A stretch of 53,015 nt of DNA from Cellulosilyticum sp. I15G10I2 (GTDB taxonomy: Bacteria > Bacillota > Clostridia > Lachnospirales > Cellulosilyticaceae): positions 1-53,015 of the forward strand of contig NZ_FMMP01000021.1 in the NCBI RefSeq assembly GCF_900095725.1, given 5' to 3'. A program made the position numbers and the translations under genes. Each line of letters begins with the position of its first letter. The stretch's first letter is position 1. Shown here piece by piece: positions 8,051 through 16,243 of this stretch. A model generated the notes under the pieces. It was not told the DNA's origin. It saw nothing but the letters and a program-made list of their open reading frames with translations, and searched no databases.

Positions 8051-9595
8051 ATGCGTGTAAAAAAAATAATAATGTTTATGAGCTGTTTAGCAATGGGGAT
8101 TCAGCTGCAAGCGACAGCTGTAAATAGCAATAGACTTAATGAATGGAATATCTCTAAGAACATGGAGCAGCCTGTAACAAGGCAGACATGCAGAGTGCTT
8201 TTAGAAGAGACATTTAATACGACAATACATAAGCCTGAGTTTAGCACAAGACCAAATGAATATATTACAAGAGAAGAAATGGCACTTATGATTGTCAATA
8301 TATTGGGATATGAAGACATTGCAGCCAGACTAAAGACGGCTTCAAGCACTTTTAAAGATGTCAAAGAAAACGTCGGAGCCATCCATATTATGAAAGATCT
8401 AAAACTTATAAATGGTGACAATGACAGCCATTTTAATCCCAATAAAAAACTTACTGGTCATGAAATAGCAACAATTATAAAACGCCTGAGCGATAGATTG
8501 AATATGAATGTTAAAGAAGTACATAGCACTTATGCCATTAAGTCAAGTGATCAGATAGCACTTATTAAAAATATAGATACTCTTAGCTTTGGGTGGGGTC
8601 AGGTTGAATATGATCAAATACATAAAAAGATAAGTATTAATACAACATCTGGGAATAAAAATGATTTTAGTGTACCGCTAGGTTTTGAATTACCCTTAGG
8701 GATTGCGAAGCAGGAAGCAGTCGAAACTTACTTCATGGTATATTTTAATGATAGACCGATTGATTTAGTAAATGAAGGAAAGCCTATGACACTAGCGGCT
8801 TATATTTTTAATAATCCAACAGAAAGAACAAGTCTTATTAGAGAAATCTTAAATGCATCTTATGAAATAGCACAAAAGGGTGGCGTAACTAACTTCGATG
8901 GTATAACAATAGATTTTGAGGATTTTTATGATGCATCGCTTCAAACAGGGTTTAATACTTTTTTGAAAGAACTTAAAAGAGAACTGGATAAAGATAACAA
9001 GAAGCTCAATGTAGCTGTGCAGCCGAGGGCGTACTATAAGGGCTATGATTATAAAACAATAGGACAAATAGCAGACAGAGTTATTTTAATGGCTCATGAT
9101 TATGCAGCTAAAACTTTAAGTGATGCAGAAATGCAATCAGGATTTACAGTAACACCTATTACACCCATTTATGCTATTTATAATGCATTAAAGGAGATTA
9201 CAGATAACGTATCAGGAATAGATCCCAGCAAGGTCATGCTTCAGATCTCATTTGCAAGTACGCAGTGGCAAGTTAAGGATAATAAGATTATCAATAGAAA
9301 ACCTTATACACCTTCCTATGATAAGTTATTTGCAAGACTTCAAAACCCGGCTACAGAAATAATTTACTCAGATAGTTATCAAAATCCTTATGCTATTTAT
9401 TATGACAATAATATTAAGAATGTTATATGGTATGAAAATAAACAAAGTGTAGAGGCCAAAATAGATCTTGCAAAAATGTTTGGAATTAATAAGATCTCCT
9501 TCTGGAGGCTCGGAACAATACCGAACTACATAGATATTTCTGGTAAAAATACGCAATTGGATATTGCTGCATGGTTAGCGCAGAAAGATAAATAA
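8051..9595 (+). CDS. Secreted SLH-domain protein with glycoside hydrolase family 18 domain
   Basis: This 514-aa exported protein has a Lys-rich start and hydrophobic core as signal peptide (about 1-24). S-layer-homology-like units lie at about 65-150 (YITREEMALMIVNILG, then FKDVKENVGAIHIM and FNPNKKLTGHEIATII). A GH18-type barrel follows from about 175. The catalytic strand reads FDGITIDFED with D288 and the proton donor E290; the usual first inner Asp is T286. MAHDY near 343 matches the MxYD-like strand. It probably binds or trims cell-wall or chitin-like glycans at the surface, like YaaH-type GH18 proteins. Its own promoter and terminator flank it. Confidence 0.82.
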   Translation: MRVKKIIMFMSCLAMGIQLQATAVNSNRLNEWNISKNMEQPVTRQTCRVLLEETFNTTIHKPEFSTRPNEYITREEMALMIVNILGYEDIAARLKTASSTFKDVKENVGAIHIMKDLKLINGDNDSHFNPNKKLTGHEIATIIKRLSDRLNMNVKEVHSTYAIKSSDQIALIKNIDTLSFGWGQVEYDQIHKKISINTTSGNKNDFSVPLGFELPLGIAKQEAVETYFMVYFNDRPIDLVNEGKPMTLAAYIFNNPTERTSLIREILNASYEIAQKGGVTNFDGITIDFEDFYDASLQTGFNTFLKELKRELDKDNKKLNVAVQPRAYYKGYDYKTIGQIADRVILMAHDYAAKTLSDAEMQSGFTVTPITPIYAIYNALKEITDNVSGIDPSKVMLQISFASTQWQVKDNKIINRKPYTPSYDKLFARLQNPATEIIYSDSYQNPYAIYYDNNIKNVIWYENKQSVEAKIDLAKMFGINKISFWRLGTIPNYIDISGKNTQLDIAAWLAQKDK

Positions 9596-9612
9596 GAGTA
9601 TAGCCAAAAATA

Positions 9613-9653
9613 AAAAAAGCTTTATGTCTGATTTGAGGGCATAAAGCTTTTTT
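9613..9653 (+). terminator. Intrinsic terminator
   Basis: AAAAAAGCTTTATG (9613-9626) pairs with CATAAAGCTTTTTT (9640-9653). It follows the SLH-GH18 gene. Confidence 0.85.
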
Positions 9654-9657
9654 AGGA

Positions 9658-9685
9658 TAAAGATTTATTAGAAGGGTGCCGATAA
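9658..9685 (+). promoter_or_regulatory. Sigma-28 (SigD/FliA) flagellar promoter
   Basis: TAAA (9658-9661), a 16-base spacer, then GCCGATAA (9678-9685) match the sigma-28 consensus at both elements. It lies 30 bases upstream of the DUF6240 gene and should drive the whole operon through flagellin. Confidence 0.8.
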
Positions 9686-9715
9686 ATAAAGTAAGAGAGT
9701 TGATGGGGTGATAAA

Positions 9716-12490
9716 ATGATAGAAAGTATATATGGCGTAAATTATGAACCTTATACGGCTGTAAGTAACAGCAGTAATACTGCTAAATATAAAAATGAAG
9801 CGATTCCAGAAGTGTTTGATCTGCAGGAAATATTAAAGAGCCTTGAGGAATATACGTATTCACAAGAGGATGTAGAATACATAGATGAAAACACTATAAA
9901 TGATTTCAAAAAGAAATTTAATATAGAAGAAAATGATATCTATAAACTGAAGAAGTATGGTTATGATTTAGAACGCTTATATACAGCTGATATGAGTTAT
10001 TATACAAGTTTGTATAATACAGAGGGCACTCATGGTATACCAGCTGACGTCAATAATAGCTCTAAAGTTAATCAGCTAGGAGAAAAAATAGATATTATAA
10101 AAAAACAAAATGATAATATGTATCTTTATTCACTATATGCCAAGGATCCTATTACTATTAACAGCTTATATCAAAGCAACTATAAAGGAAACTTTCAAAA
10201 AAGCAAGACTTCTTATAGTGAACAAGATATAACAAAAATACTTGAAATGAATGGATTAACAAGTACTAAGGGCAATATGTGGGCAGCCGGTAAGCTTGCT
10301 GAATATGGCATGGCTATCAATAAAAATGATGTGGTTAAATTGCAAAATATGAAGTCTGCTGTAGAGTGTCTGGATAAACAAGAGGAGTTTGATAAGGCAC
10401 AAGAAGATATAGCCTGTGGCAAAGAGCCCGGAGAAAGACCACTTATTAAAGATGGTCAGGTCATATATGATCCAGAAGAGATCAAAGCGATTAAAGAAGA
10501 ATTAGGGCAAGTGAAAGACGCTGATATCGAAGAACTTATTATAAATGATGAAGAAATTACAATCAACAACCTAAGAATCACACTATTTAAAAATACAGAT
10601 TTAGCCTTAAAACGTAACAGCGCTTTGAGTTTTACGGAAGGACAAAGAAAAACTGCTAATGACATCAAAGAACAAATCCATCATATTAGAACACATCTTA
10701 CAGCCCAAGCAGCTCAAAAAATAAGTGAAAAAATGCCACTTGAAAGTTCTCAGCTCAGCGATATTGTACAAGAACTAAAAAAGGTGGAAAGTGAAACAAT
10801 TACTCAAGCAGTAAAAGAAGCTGATATCCCTTTAAGTGAAGAAAATATAACAATTATCCAAAATGTTATGCATGTAAGACAGGAAATCATTGAAAATAGA
10901 GCAGAAGCCTTAGAACTTGAAATAGTGTCTAATGAGCAAATTAAGCTTAATGAAATACATGAAGCACTTACCAAGTATGCGCAAAATGAAACACCGGTTG
11001 AAAGCAGATTTGGAGAAAGCATTCGAACGGTTGAAAATCAAATAGAGCAGTTACTGCAAACTCAAAATATAATACCAACAGAAGAAACGGTACAAGCTGC
11101 TAAAGCTTTGGTTATGAATCATATGGAAGTCAACCCGGAAAATATTAAGCAAGCACTTGATATCATGGTCAAAGTCAATACGTTTATTGAAGAAATGACA
11201 CCAACCAGGGCGGCAACACTTATCAAAGAAGGGCTAAATCCTTATCAAGCTTCTATAGATACACTGCTAAGCTGGATTTCAAAGGAGACCGTTGAGCAGT
11301 TAAAAAGCAGTATTGCAGAGACGATAGTAGCACTGCAAGAAAAAGGGATAATAAGCAGTGAGCAAAAAGATGCGTTAATTGGCTTTTATCGTATTATGCA
11401 GGCTGTTAATAATAATAGAGAAGAGGTAGTGGGCTATTTATTTAAAAATAACTTGCCACTTACTGTAGAGAAGTTACAAGAAGCAGCTAAATACATCGGA
11501 GAAGACGGTATTATTGAAGCAGCCATTGACGATGGTTTTGGAGAAATTAAAGAACTTAAAGTAATGTCACAAACAGCAAAAATGATTTTAGAGGAAAGTA
11601 AAGAGCAGATCCATAAAGGTATTGATATTGTTCAAATGTTAGAACAGATGGAACTTCCTATTACTGATAAAAACATTGAAAAGCTTAAAAAAATAAATGC
11701 GCTACTTTATCCACTTATCAAAGAAACGTTTAAAAAAGAGCTTGGTAAATTTGAAGGGATGGAGACTTTGCCAAAAAGTTTTTTAGAAAAGCTGGAGGTT
11801 ATTAAAAAAGTGGATCCTCAAGTAGTAAGCTATATGCTTAGACTAGGGATATCGCCAACTGTTTCCAATATTTACTGGGCTGACAGACTATTTAAAAGTC
11901 CAGATACTTATAAGGAACTTCTTAAAGAAGGGGAGCTTATCCAGGAAAACCTGCCAAAGTCTCTTGAAGCTTTTGAAGAGGAACTAGAGCATCAGGAAGA
12001 ACAAGCCACAAAAAGCAAAGAAGCTGCATTAGAAAAAGGAAATATCCTGGCGTATAGAACCTATAAACAAATTGAAGAAGTCATACATCTTCAAAAAGAA
12101 CTCTCGCAAAAAGATGGCGTTTATCAAATGCCTTTTATGATTCAAGGTGAAGAAAAAATGGTGCATTTATATTTTAATAAAAAGCCCAATAAACAGTTAG
12201 GCACAGATGCATCTACTACAGCTGTTATGACTTATGATACAAAAAACCTAGGAACAATAACAGCTTATATTAACTTCAAGGAAGAGGACATAAGCTATAA
12301 AGTTCAAGGCGAAACAGAAGAAATTACTAAAAAGCTACAAGCAAACAATTCATTCCTAGATCAATTATTAGGACAGATCGGTTATTTGGTGAAGTATAGT
12401 GAATACGCATCTTATACAAATGATGAGCAAGTAAATAATAAGCCTTCTCTCATAAAAAGAGGCAGCAGTGACTTTGAAGAAATAGTATAA
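9716..12490 (+). CDS. DUF6240-type flagellar-operon protein with helical repeats
   Basis: This 924-aa acidic protein is almost wholly helical, has no signal peptide or membrane span, and resembles DUF6240 proteins known to me beside clostridial flagellar genes. A recurring motif of Pro, hydrophobic, Thr/Ser, two residues and Asn/Leu-Ile opens successive helical units: MPLESSQL, IPLSEENI, IIPTEETV, LPLTVEKL, LPITDKNI and ISPTVSNI. The last 120 residues are predicted beta-rich (MPFMIQGEEKMVHLYFN) and loosely resemble the C-terminal domain of the hook-length protein FliK. A role in flagellar assembly is supported by the sigma-28 promoter and the downstream fliS and flagellin; the exact task is unknown. 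Confidence 0.75.
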   Translation: MIESIYGVNYEPYTAVSNSSNTAKYKNEAIPEVFDLQEILKSLEEYTYSQEDVEYIDENTINDFKKKFNIEENDIYKLKKYGYDLERLYTADMSYYTSLYNTEGTHGIPADVNNSSKVNQLGEKIDIIKKQNDNMYLYSLYAKDPITINSLYQSNYKGNFQKSKTSYSEQDITKILEMNGLTSTKGNMWAAGKLAEYGMAINKNDVVKLQNMKSAVECLDKQEEFDKAQEDIACGKEPGERPLIKDGQVIYDPEEIKAIKEELGQVKDADIEELIINDEEITINNLRITLFKNTDLALKRNSALSFTEGQRKTANDIKEQIHHIRTHLTAQAAQKISEKMPLESSQLSDIVQELKKVESETITQAVKEADIPLSEENITIIQNVMHVRQEIIENRAEALELEIVSNEQIKLNEIHEALTKYAQNETPVESRFGESIRTVENQIEQLLQTQNIIPTEETVQAAKALVMNHMEVNPENIKQALDIMVKVNTFIEEMTPTRAATLIKEGLNPYQASIDTLLSWISKETVEQLKSSIAETIVALQEKGIISSEQKDALIGFYRIMQAVNNNREEVVGYLFKNNLPLTVEKLQEAAKYIGEDGIIEAAIDDGFGEIKELKVMSQTAKMILEESKEQIHKGIDIVQMLEQMELPITDKNIEKLKKINALLYPLIKETFKKELGKFEGMETLPKSFLEKLEVIKKVDPQVVSYMLRLGISPTVSNIYWADRLFKSPDTYKELLKEGELIQENLPKSLEAFEEELEHQEEQATKSKEAALEKGNILAYRTYKQIEEVIHLQKELSQKDGVYQMPFMIQGEEKMVHLYFNKKPNKQLGTDASTTAVMTYDTKNLGTITAYINFKEEDISYKVQGETEEITKKLQANNSFLDQLLGQIGYLVKYSEYASYTNDEQVNNKPSLIKRGSSDFEEIV

Positions 12491-12502
12491 GGGGGATAAG
12501 GT

Positions 12503-12640
12503 ATGGCAAAGGATGATCAAAAGAATTCTAATGAAAAAACAAAACAAGACGATATATTAAGTATAGTCGAGCAGTTTGTTTGTTATTTTGAAAAAATAGA
12601 TAGGGGTGAAAAAATTGACGACAGTATCCGCAATAGCTAA
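12503..12640 (+). CDS. 45-aa microprotein in the flagellar operon
   Basis: A short frame begins MAKDDQKNSNEKTKQDD eight bases after a GGGGGAT ribosome site and continues DILSIVEQFVCYFEKIDRG before stopping inside fliS. The first half is charged and disordered-looking, and the second could form one amphipathic helix. It overlaps the fliS start by 26 bases, which suggests translational coupling. The position between the DUF6240 and FliS genes suggests a small flagellar adaptor. Conservation in relatives would decide whether it is real. Confidence 0.5.
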   Translation: MAKDDQKNSNEKTKQDDILSIVEQFVCYFEKIDRGEKIDDSIRNS

Positions 12641-13058
12641 TGCCTCTAAGGGAGAATTGCTGTGTATCACCTATGAAATATTTTTGTACAATATCAAAGA
12701 AGCGCTTAATGAAACAGAGGATAAAAGAGCAGAGTATGTCAATAAGGCAATTGATGTTATAAAAACATTAGCAGAAGATTTAGATTTTGAGATACCTATA
12801 ACCCAAGAACTATTTAGACTCTATGTTTATGTTCAAGGGGTTTTAGTACAGCATAAAGTAACAGATGAAAACCTAGAACATGTTTATGAAATAATAGATA
12901 AGCTCTATCAAGGGTTTTTAGAAATAGCGCATAGTGGCACAGAACAAGCGGCACCTAGTATGAAAAATACAGAAGCTATTTATGCAGGGCTTACTTATGG
13001 AAAAAGTGACTTGAATGAACTTGTAATCGGTGATAAAAATAGAGGCTTTAAAGCCTAA
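12615..13058 (+). CDS. fliS: Flagellar export chaperone FliS
   Basis: This is a 147-aa protein if translation begins at TTG 12615, which has AGGGG eight bases upstream; GTG 12606 would overlap that site. The fold pattern matches FliS: an N-terminal Ala-rich segment, ELLCITYEIFLYNIKEAL, a second helix with AIDVIKTLAEDLDF, then LFRLYVYVQGVLVQHKV and the last helix IIDKLYQGFLEIA. FliS binds the flagellin C-terminus and prevents early polymerisation. It is slightly longer than usual (about 125-130 aa). It is immediately upstream of flagellin. No fliD is present here. Confidence 0.78.
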   Translation: MTTVSAIANASKGELLCITYEIFLYNIKEALNETEDKRAEYVNKAIDVIKTLAEDLDFEIPITQELFRLYVYVQGVLVQHKVTDENLEHVYEIIDKLYQGFLEIAHSGTEQAAPSMKNTEAIYAGLTYGKSDLNELVIGDKNRGFKA

Positions 13059-13085
13059 ATAAAAAGTATAGGAGAGGGCTGTTAA

Positions 13086-14234
13086 ATGAAAATTAACCAT
13101 AATATACCAGCACTTAGAACGCTCAATCAACTTAATAAAGTGAATGATAAAGGCAGTAAAACAATGTTAAGGCTATCATCAGGACTTCGAATTAACTCGG
13201 CAGCGGATGATGCAGCGGGCCTTGCTATCAGCCAGAAGATGGATACACAAATAAGAGGGCTGAAACAAGCTAATCGAAATGCGATGGATGGTATTTCGAT
13301 GATCCAAACAGCAGAAGGCGCGTACAATGAAATCCACGCTATGCTTCAAAGAATGAGAGAAATAACGGTTCAAGGCGCAAATGGCACTTACGATGATCGT
13401 GATAAACAAACGATTCAAGATGAAATGATGCAGCTTCAAGAAGAGATCATTGCCATACAGCAACGTACAGAATTTAATAAGAAGAAACTTTTAGATGGCT
13501 CTCATGATAAGTTTATGCTTCAGGTAGGTGCCAATGAAAATCAATCCATGAAAATCACTGGTGCAGATATGAACTTAGATGATGTGTTAACAAGTATATA
13601 TGGGATTAGTACAGAGAATGGGGCTATAACACTAGGAGATTTACCAGATGGAACGACTATTGATGTAAATGGGGAAGTATTTGTTATTGGAACTACAGCA
13701 CCAGCAGTAACAACTGTTCCAGCATCAGCAGATAGCTTAGTTGTGATAAAACTCCCAGCAACACCACCAGGAACTACAGTAAATGGATTCCCAGTTGCAG
13801 CGGGGGAGAAAGTAGTATTTAAGACCGGAACAGCTAATGTTACGTTTAATCAAGTAGCAACACCACCATTGGCACTTAATTCAGGGGCATCTGTTATCTT
13901 ACCTATACCTAATACAAATAATAACACCTTTCTAGATATCAGTGATAACGAAGCTGCAGGTAAGTCATTAGTTAAGATTGATAAGGCTATTGAAACAGCT
14001 TCTAAAATAAGGGCTAAGCTTGGGGCTTATCAAAACAGGCTAGAACATACTGTAAGTAATCTTGGGGTGAGTGAAGAAAACCTCACAGCCTCCTTATCAC
14101 GTATACAGGATGCGGATATGGCCCTTGAGATGTCAACCTATACGCAGCAAAATATTTTATCACAAGCTGCAACGGCTATGCTGGCTCAAGCGAATCAAAG
14201 ACCACAGCAAATTTTACAGCTTTTACAAAGATAA
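13086..14234 (+). CDS. fliC: Flagellin
   Basis: This 382-aa protein has conserved D0/D1 ends and a short variable centre. The N-terminus has MKINHNIPALRTLNQLNK, LRLSSGLRINSAADDAAGLA and QTAEGAYNEIHAMLQRMREI. The C-terminus has RAKLGAYQNRLEHTVSNL, then ARG-free DADMALEMSTYTQQNILSQA and QPQILQLLQR-like end residues. The central part (about 175-290) is Thr/Pro/Val-rich with little charge, as expected of the surface-exposed D2/D3 area. It is the last gene of the sigma-28 operon, with GGAGAGG before the ATG and a strong terminator after. Confidence 0.95.
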   Translation: MKINHNIPALRTLNQLNKVNDKGSKTMLRLSSGLRINSAADDAAGLAISQKMDTQIRGLKQANRNAMDGISMIQTAEGAYNEIHAMLQRMREITVQGANGTYDDRDKQTIQDEMMQLQEEIIAIQQRTEFNKKKLLDGSHDKFMLQVGANENQSMKITGADMNLDDVLTSIYGISTENGAITLGDLPDGTTIDVNGEVFVIGTTAPAVTTVPASADSLVVIKLPATPPGTTVNGFPVAAGEKVVFKTGTANVTFNQVATPPLALNSGASVILPIPNTNNNTFLDISDNEAAGKSLVKIDKAIETASKIRAKLGAYQNRLEHTVSNLGVSEENLTASLSRIQDADMALEMSTYTQQNILSQAATAMLAQANQRPQQILQLLQR

Positions 14235-14236
14235 TC

Positions 14237-14281
14237 AAAAAGAAGTATTTCATAGCCTAACCTATGGAATACTTCTTTTTT
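14237..14281 (+). terminator. Intrinsic terminator after flagellin
   Basis: AAAAAGAAGTATT and AATACTTCTTTTT form a long stem with an inner ATAG/CTAT pair, ending in a T run. Confidence 0.85.
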
Positions 14282-14358
14282 AGTCTAATAAAATCTTAAA
14301 CAAAGGTGTATAAAAGGCTGGAAGTTTAGGCTATACTCCTACAAAAGGAGGGGTATAG

Positions 14359-14580
14359 ATGAAAAAGAAAAAAGAGAATGAAATGCTGGAGAGGGAGAAG
14401 AAGCTACTTGCAAGAGAAGTATATAAAGTACAGGAGGAAATGGCAGCGGCCTTAAGCTGTTTTTCTGATGTAATAGAACCTGAACTTGTAGATTATTATA
14501 CCTACTGCTATAAGGCAAATGAAATCAAGCACAGTTACTTACTTAAAAAATTAAAACGTATTTATTATAATAGGAATTAA
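14359..14580 (+). CDS. yaaL: YaaL-family (DUF2508) small protein
   Basis: This 73-aa charged helical protein (EREKKLLAREVYKVQEEMAA, then EPELVDYYTYCYKANEIKHS and YLLKKLKRIYYNRN) fits the DUF2508/YaaL pattern. In Bacillus subtilis yaaL lies between recR and bofA, and here bofA follows directly, which supports the call. dnaX, the nucleoid protein gene and recR, the usual upstream partners, are absent. The start has AAAGGAGG upstream. Function is unknown. Confidence 0.75.
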   Translation: MKKKKENEMLEREKKLLAREVYKVQEEMAAALSCFSDVIEPELVDYYTYCYKANEIKHSYLLKKLKRIYYNRN

Positions 14581-14676
14581 TAAAAGAGTTATTTATAGAG
14601 AGGTATCTGCATATCCATATAATAGTACAGGCTATCTGGAAAGATAGCTAAAGTAATGGGTATGGGGGGGATTATT

Positions 14677-14925
14677 ATGTTTGGAATACATCCGGCAATT
14701 TTAATATCTATTGGCATTTGTATTGTCATTCTGTTATGGGTACTGCTTAAAGAAAAATTTATACAAGCAGTTGTTAGGATGATCGTAGGAGGGATTCTTA
14801 TCTATTTCCTAAATGGACTATTGCCACAATATGCTATAGGCATTAATGCAATAAGTCTAACCTGTTCGGGGATATTAGGCATTCCAGGAGTTGCAATGCT
14901 TTATATAGTCGGAGCTGTTGTATAA
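14677..14925 (+). CDS. bofA: Pro-sigma-K processing inhibitor BofA
   Basis: This 82-aa membrane protein uses ATG 14677, which has a GGGGGG ribosome site six bases upstream; the earlier in-frame ATG 14656 precedes that site. It has a hydrophobic helix at about 5-25, KEKFIQAVVRMIVGGILIYF, and a third hydrophobic segment. The C-terminal SGILGIPGVAMLYIVGAVV is the BofA signature. BofA holds the SpoIVFB protease inactive in the outer forespore membrane until the forespore signal arrives, so it delays sigma-K activation. Confidence 0.88.
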   Translation: MFGIHPAILISIGICIVILLWVLLKEKFIQAVVRMIVGGILIYFLNGLLPQYAIGINAISLTCSGILGIPGVAMLYIVGAVV

Positions 14926-14955
14926 TTTAATGTATAAATAGCAAGCAGAAAGATC

Positions 14956-15136
14956 TGGGGATAAGTGCTGTTGATAATAAAATTAGCAGCTTGTGGATTT
15001 GTGGATAACATTTTCTTTTAATCCATAAAAGCATTACAAAAACAATATTTTTTAGCTTGACGGTTATTAACAATTGTGGTATTATAAATGTGGATATAGG
15101 TGTGGATAATATTTGGTTTTACACACTGTATCCACG
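14956..15136. promoter_or_regulatory. DnaA-box cluster in a non-coding gap
   Basis: Measured against TGTGGATAA, there are perfect boxes at 15000-15008 and 15101-15109. One-mismatch boxes lie at 14956-14964, 14992-15000 and 15089-15097, and a two-mismatch reverse box at 15128-15136. The gap from 14926 to 15315 has no credible gene and is otherwise very AT-rich. It holds a promoter and a terminator. It could be an origin, a DnaA-regulated promoter or a DnaA-titration site. Confidence 0.6.
15057..15085 (+). promoter_or_regulatory. Strong predicted promoter within the DnaA-box cluster
   Basis: TTGACG (15057-15062), a 17-base spacer and TATTAT (15080-15085). DnaA boxes at 15089-15097 and 15101-15109 overlap the predicted start near 15092, so DnaA binding could shut it off. 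The terminator at 15176 would end the transcript after about 110 nt. Confidence 0.6.
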
Positions 15137-15175
15137 TTGATGTTAACAAATACAACAACATATCAATCCCTTAAT

Positions 15176-15203
15176 GCTCTATATATATAGGGCCTTTTTT
15201 TTG
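15176..15203 (+). terminator. Intrinsic terminator or attenuator
   Basis: GCTCTA-TATATA-TAGGGC (one G-U pair) is followed by eight T residues. It lies 110 bases upstream of the next start codon, so it either ends a short RNA or attenuates the downstream gene. Confidence 0.65.
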
Positions 15204-15315
15204 TAAAAAAATAGATATTCAAGATTTCATGGATTACCATATATAGGTATAAATTATTAGGGTTTTGTATAGAATATAAATACCGATGATAACTATCATA
15301 TATATGGAGGTCTAT

Positions 15316-16023
15316 ATGGATCTATTAGAGAGTATTAATGACTATATTAAACATGTAAAAAATAATCCTTATGTGTACAGTATACAAAAGTCAGGTATAG
15401 AGGTATTTGTAAATTATATAAAAAGTAATCATTCAACAGAAGGTTTATTAGATATTCAAGATATTAAAGTTGATAAGCTTTTACTTTATTGGATTCCTAA
15501 AAATAAAAAATACCTTAGTGAAGTACAGGCCTATCAAATTGTCTACACGGTGCATGATATTTACCAATATTTGATAAAGCGCAGTGATAAAGATAAGGAT
15601 AATGATAAAGATATAAGTACCCCTACAATATTAGATTTATATGGGGAGGAATATATGAGGGTGTATAGAGTGAGAAATATGCTGCAAAGAGTCACGAAGG
15701 ATCCTATTTTGGCTACCGATCCTCTTGTAGTAGATCTCAATTACTATAAAAACAAGAAAAAGAAGAATGACTCTGTAGAAATGGTCACAACCTATGAACA
15801 AGCTGTTTTTAAAGTACAGGAATGTAAAGAGGGCGGACAGGTTATTCTTACAAAACTTTGTCAAGAAAAGATTTATAAGCTACTTCTAGAATATCCCACT
15901 TATAAGTACTTTAAAAAAGGCGATCTAATTCATGCCATTATAAAAAGAAAACTATTTTATGTTTATTGGGAAATAGAGGAAATCAAATCATATTATCTGC
16001 CAGAAGCAGAAGTTTACTTATAA
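15316..16023 (+). CDS. Hypothetical protein next to the DnaA-box cluster
   Basis: This is a 235-aa protein. ATG 15316 is chosen because GGAGG ends five bases upstream, whereas 15286 has no such site. The N-terminal 100 residues look all-helical (YIKHVKNNPYVYSIQKSGIE, then DIKVDKLLLYWIPKNKKYLS and YQIVYTVHDIYQYLIKR) and faintly recall the SAM-like core-binding domain of tyrosine recombinases; no catalytic domain follows. A Lys/Asp-rich linker leads to a C-terminal half ending YFKKGDLIHAIIKRKLFYVY. No family is assigned. Confidence 0.68.
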   Translation: MDLLESINDYIKHVKNNPYVYSIQKSGIEVFVNYIKSNHSTEGLLDIQDIKVDKLLLYWIPKNKKYLSEVQAYQIVYTVHDIYQYLIKRSDKDKDNDKDISTPTILDLYGEEYMRVYRVRNMLQRVTKDPILATDPLVVDLNYYKNKKKKNDSVEMVTTYEQAVFKVQECKEGGQVILTKLCQEKIYKLLLEYPTYKYFKKGDLIHAIIKRKLFYVYWEIEEIKSYYLPEAEVYL

Positions 16024-16243
16024 ATAGAAGCTTTTCTTTAATAGCAAACTTAGGTATAATGATTATATAATATTCTGTAAAATATAATTAACCTAAGCTT
16101 GTTATGGTGGATTAATATATGGGTAGCTACATAATCAAAAAACAGTCACCAACATTCATTGTAGATTATAATGATAGAGTGCATAAAGAGCTATAATAGT
16201 ATTAAAATGAATATGGCGCTTAATATAGGAGGGAATAACTATA

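Noticed and set aside
16119-16196. 25-codon frame with GGTGG upstream, ahead of the flavodoxin-SCP2 gene
   Set aside because: It is too short and featureless to call as a gene without conservation data. A leader peptide is possible but unsupported.
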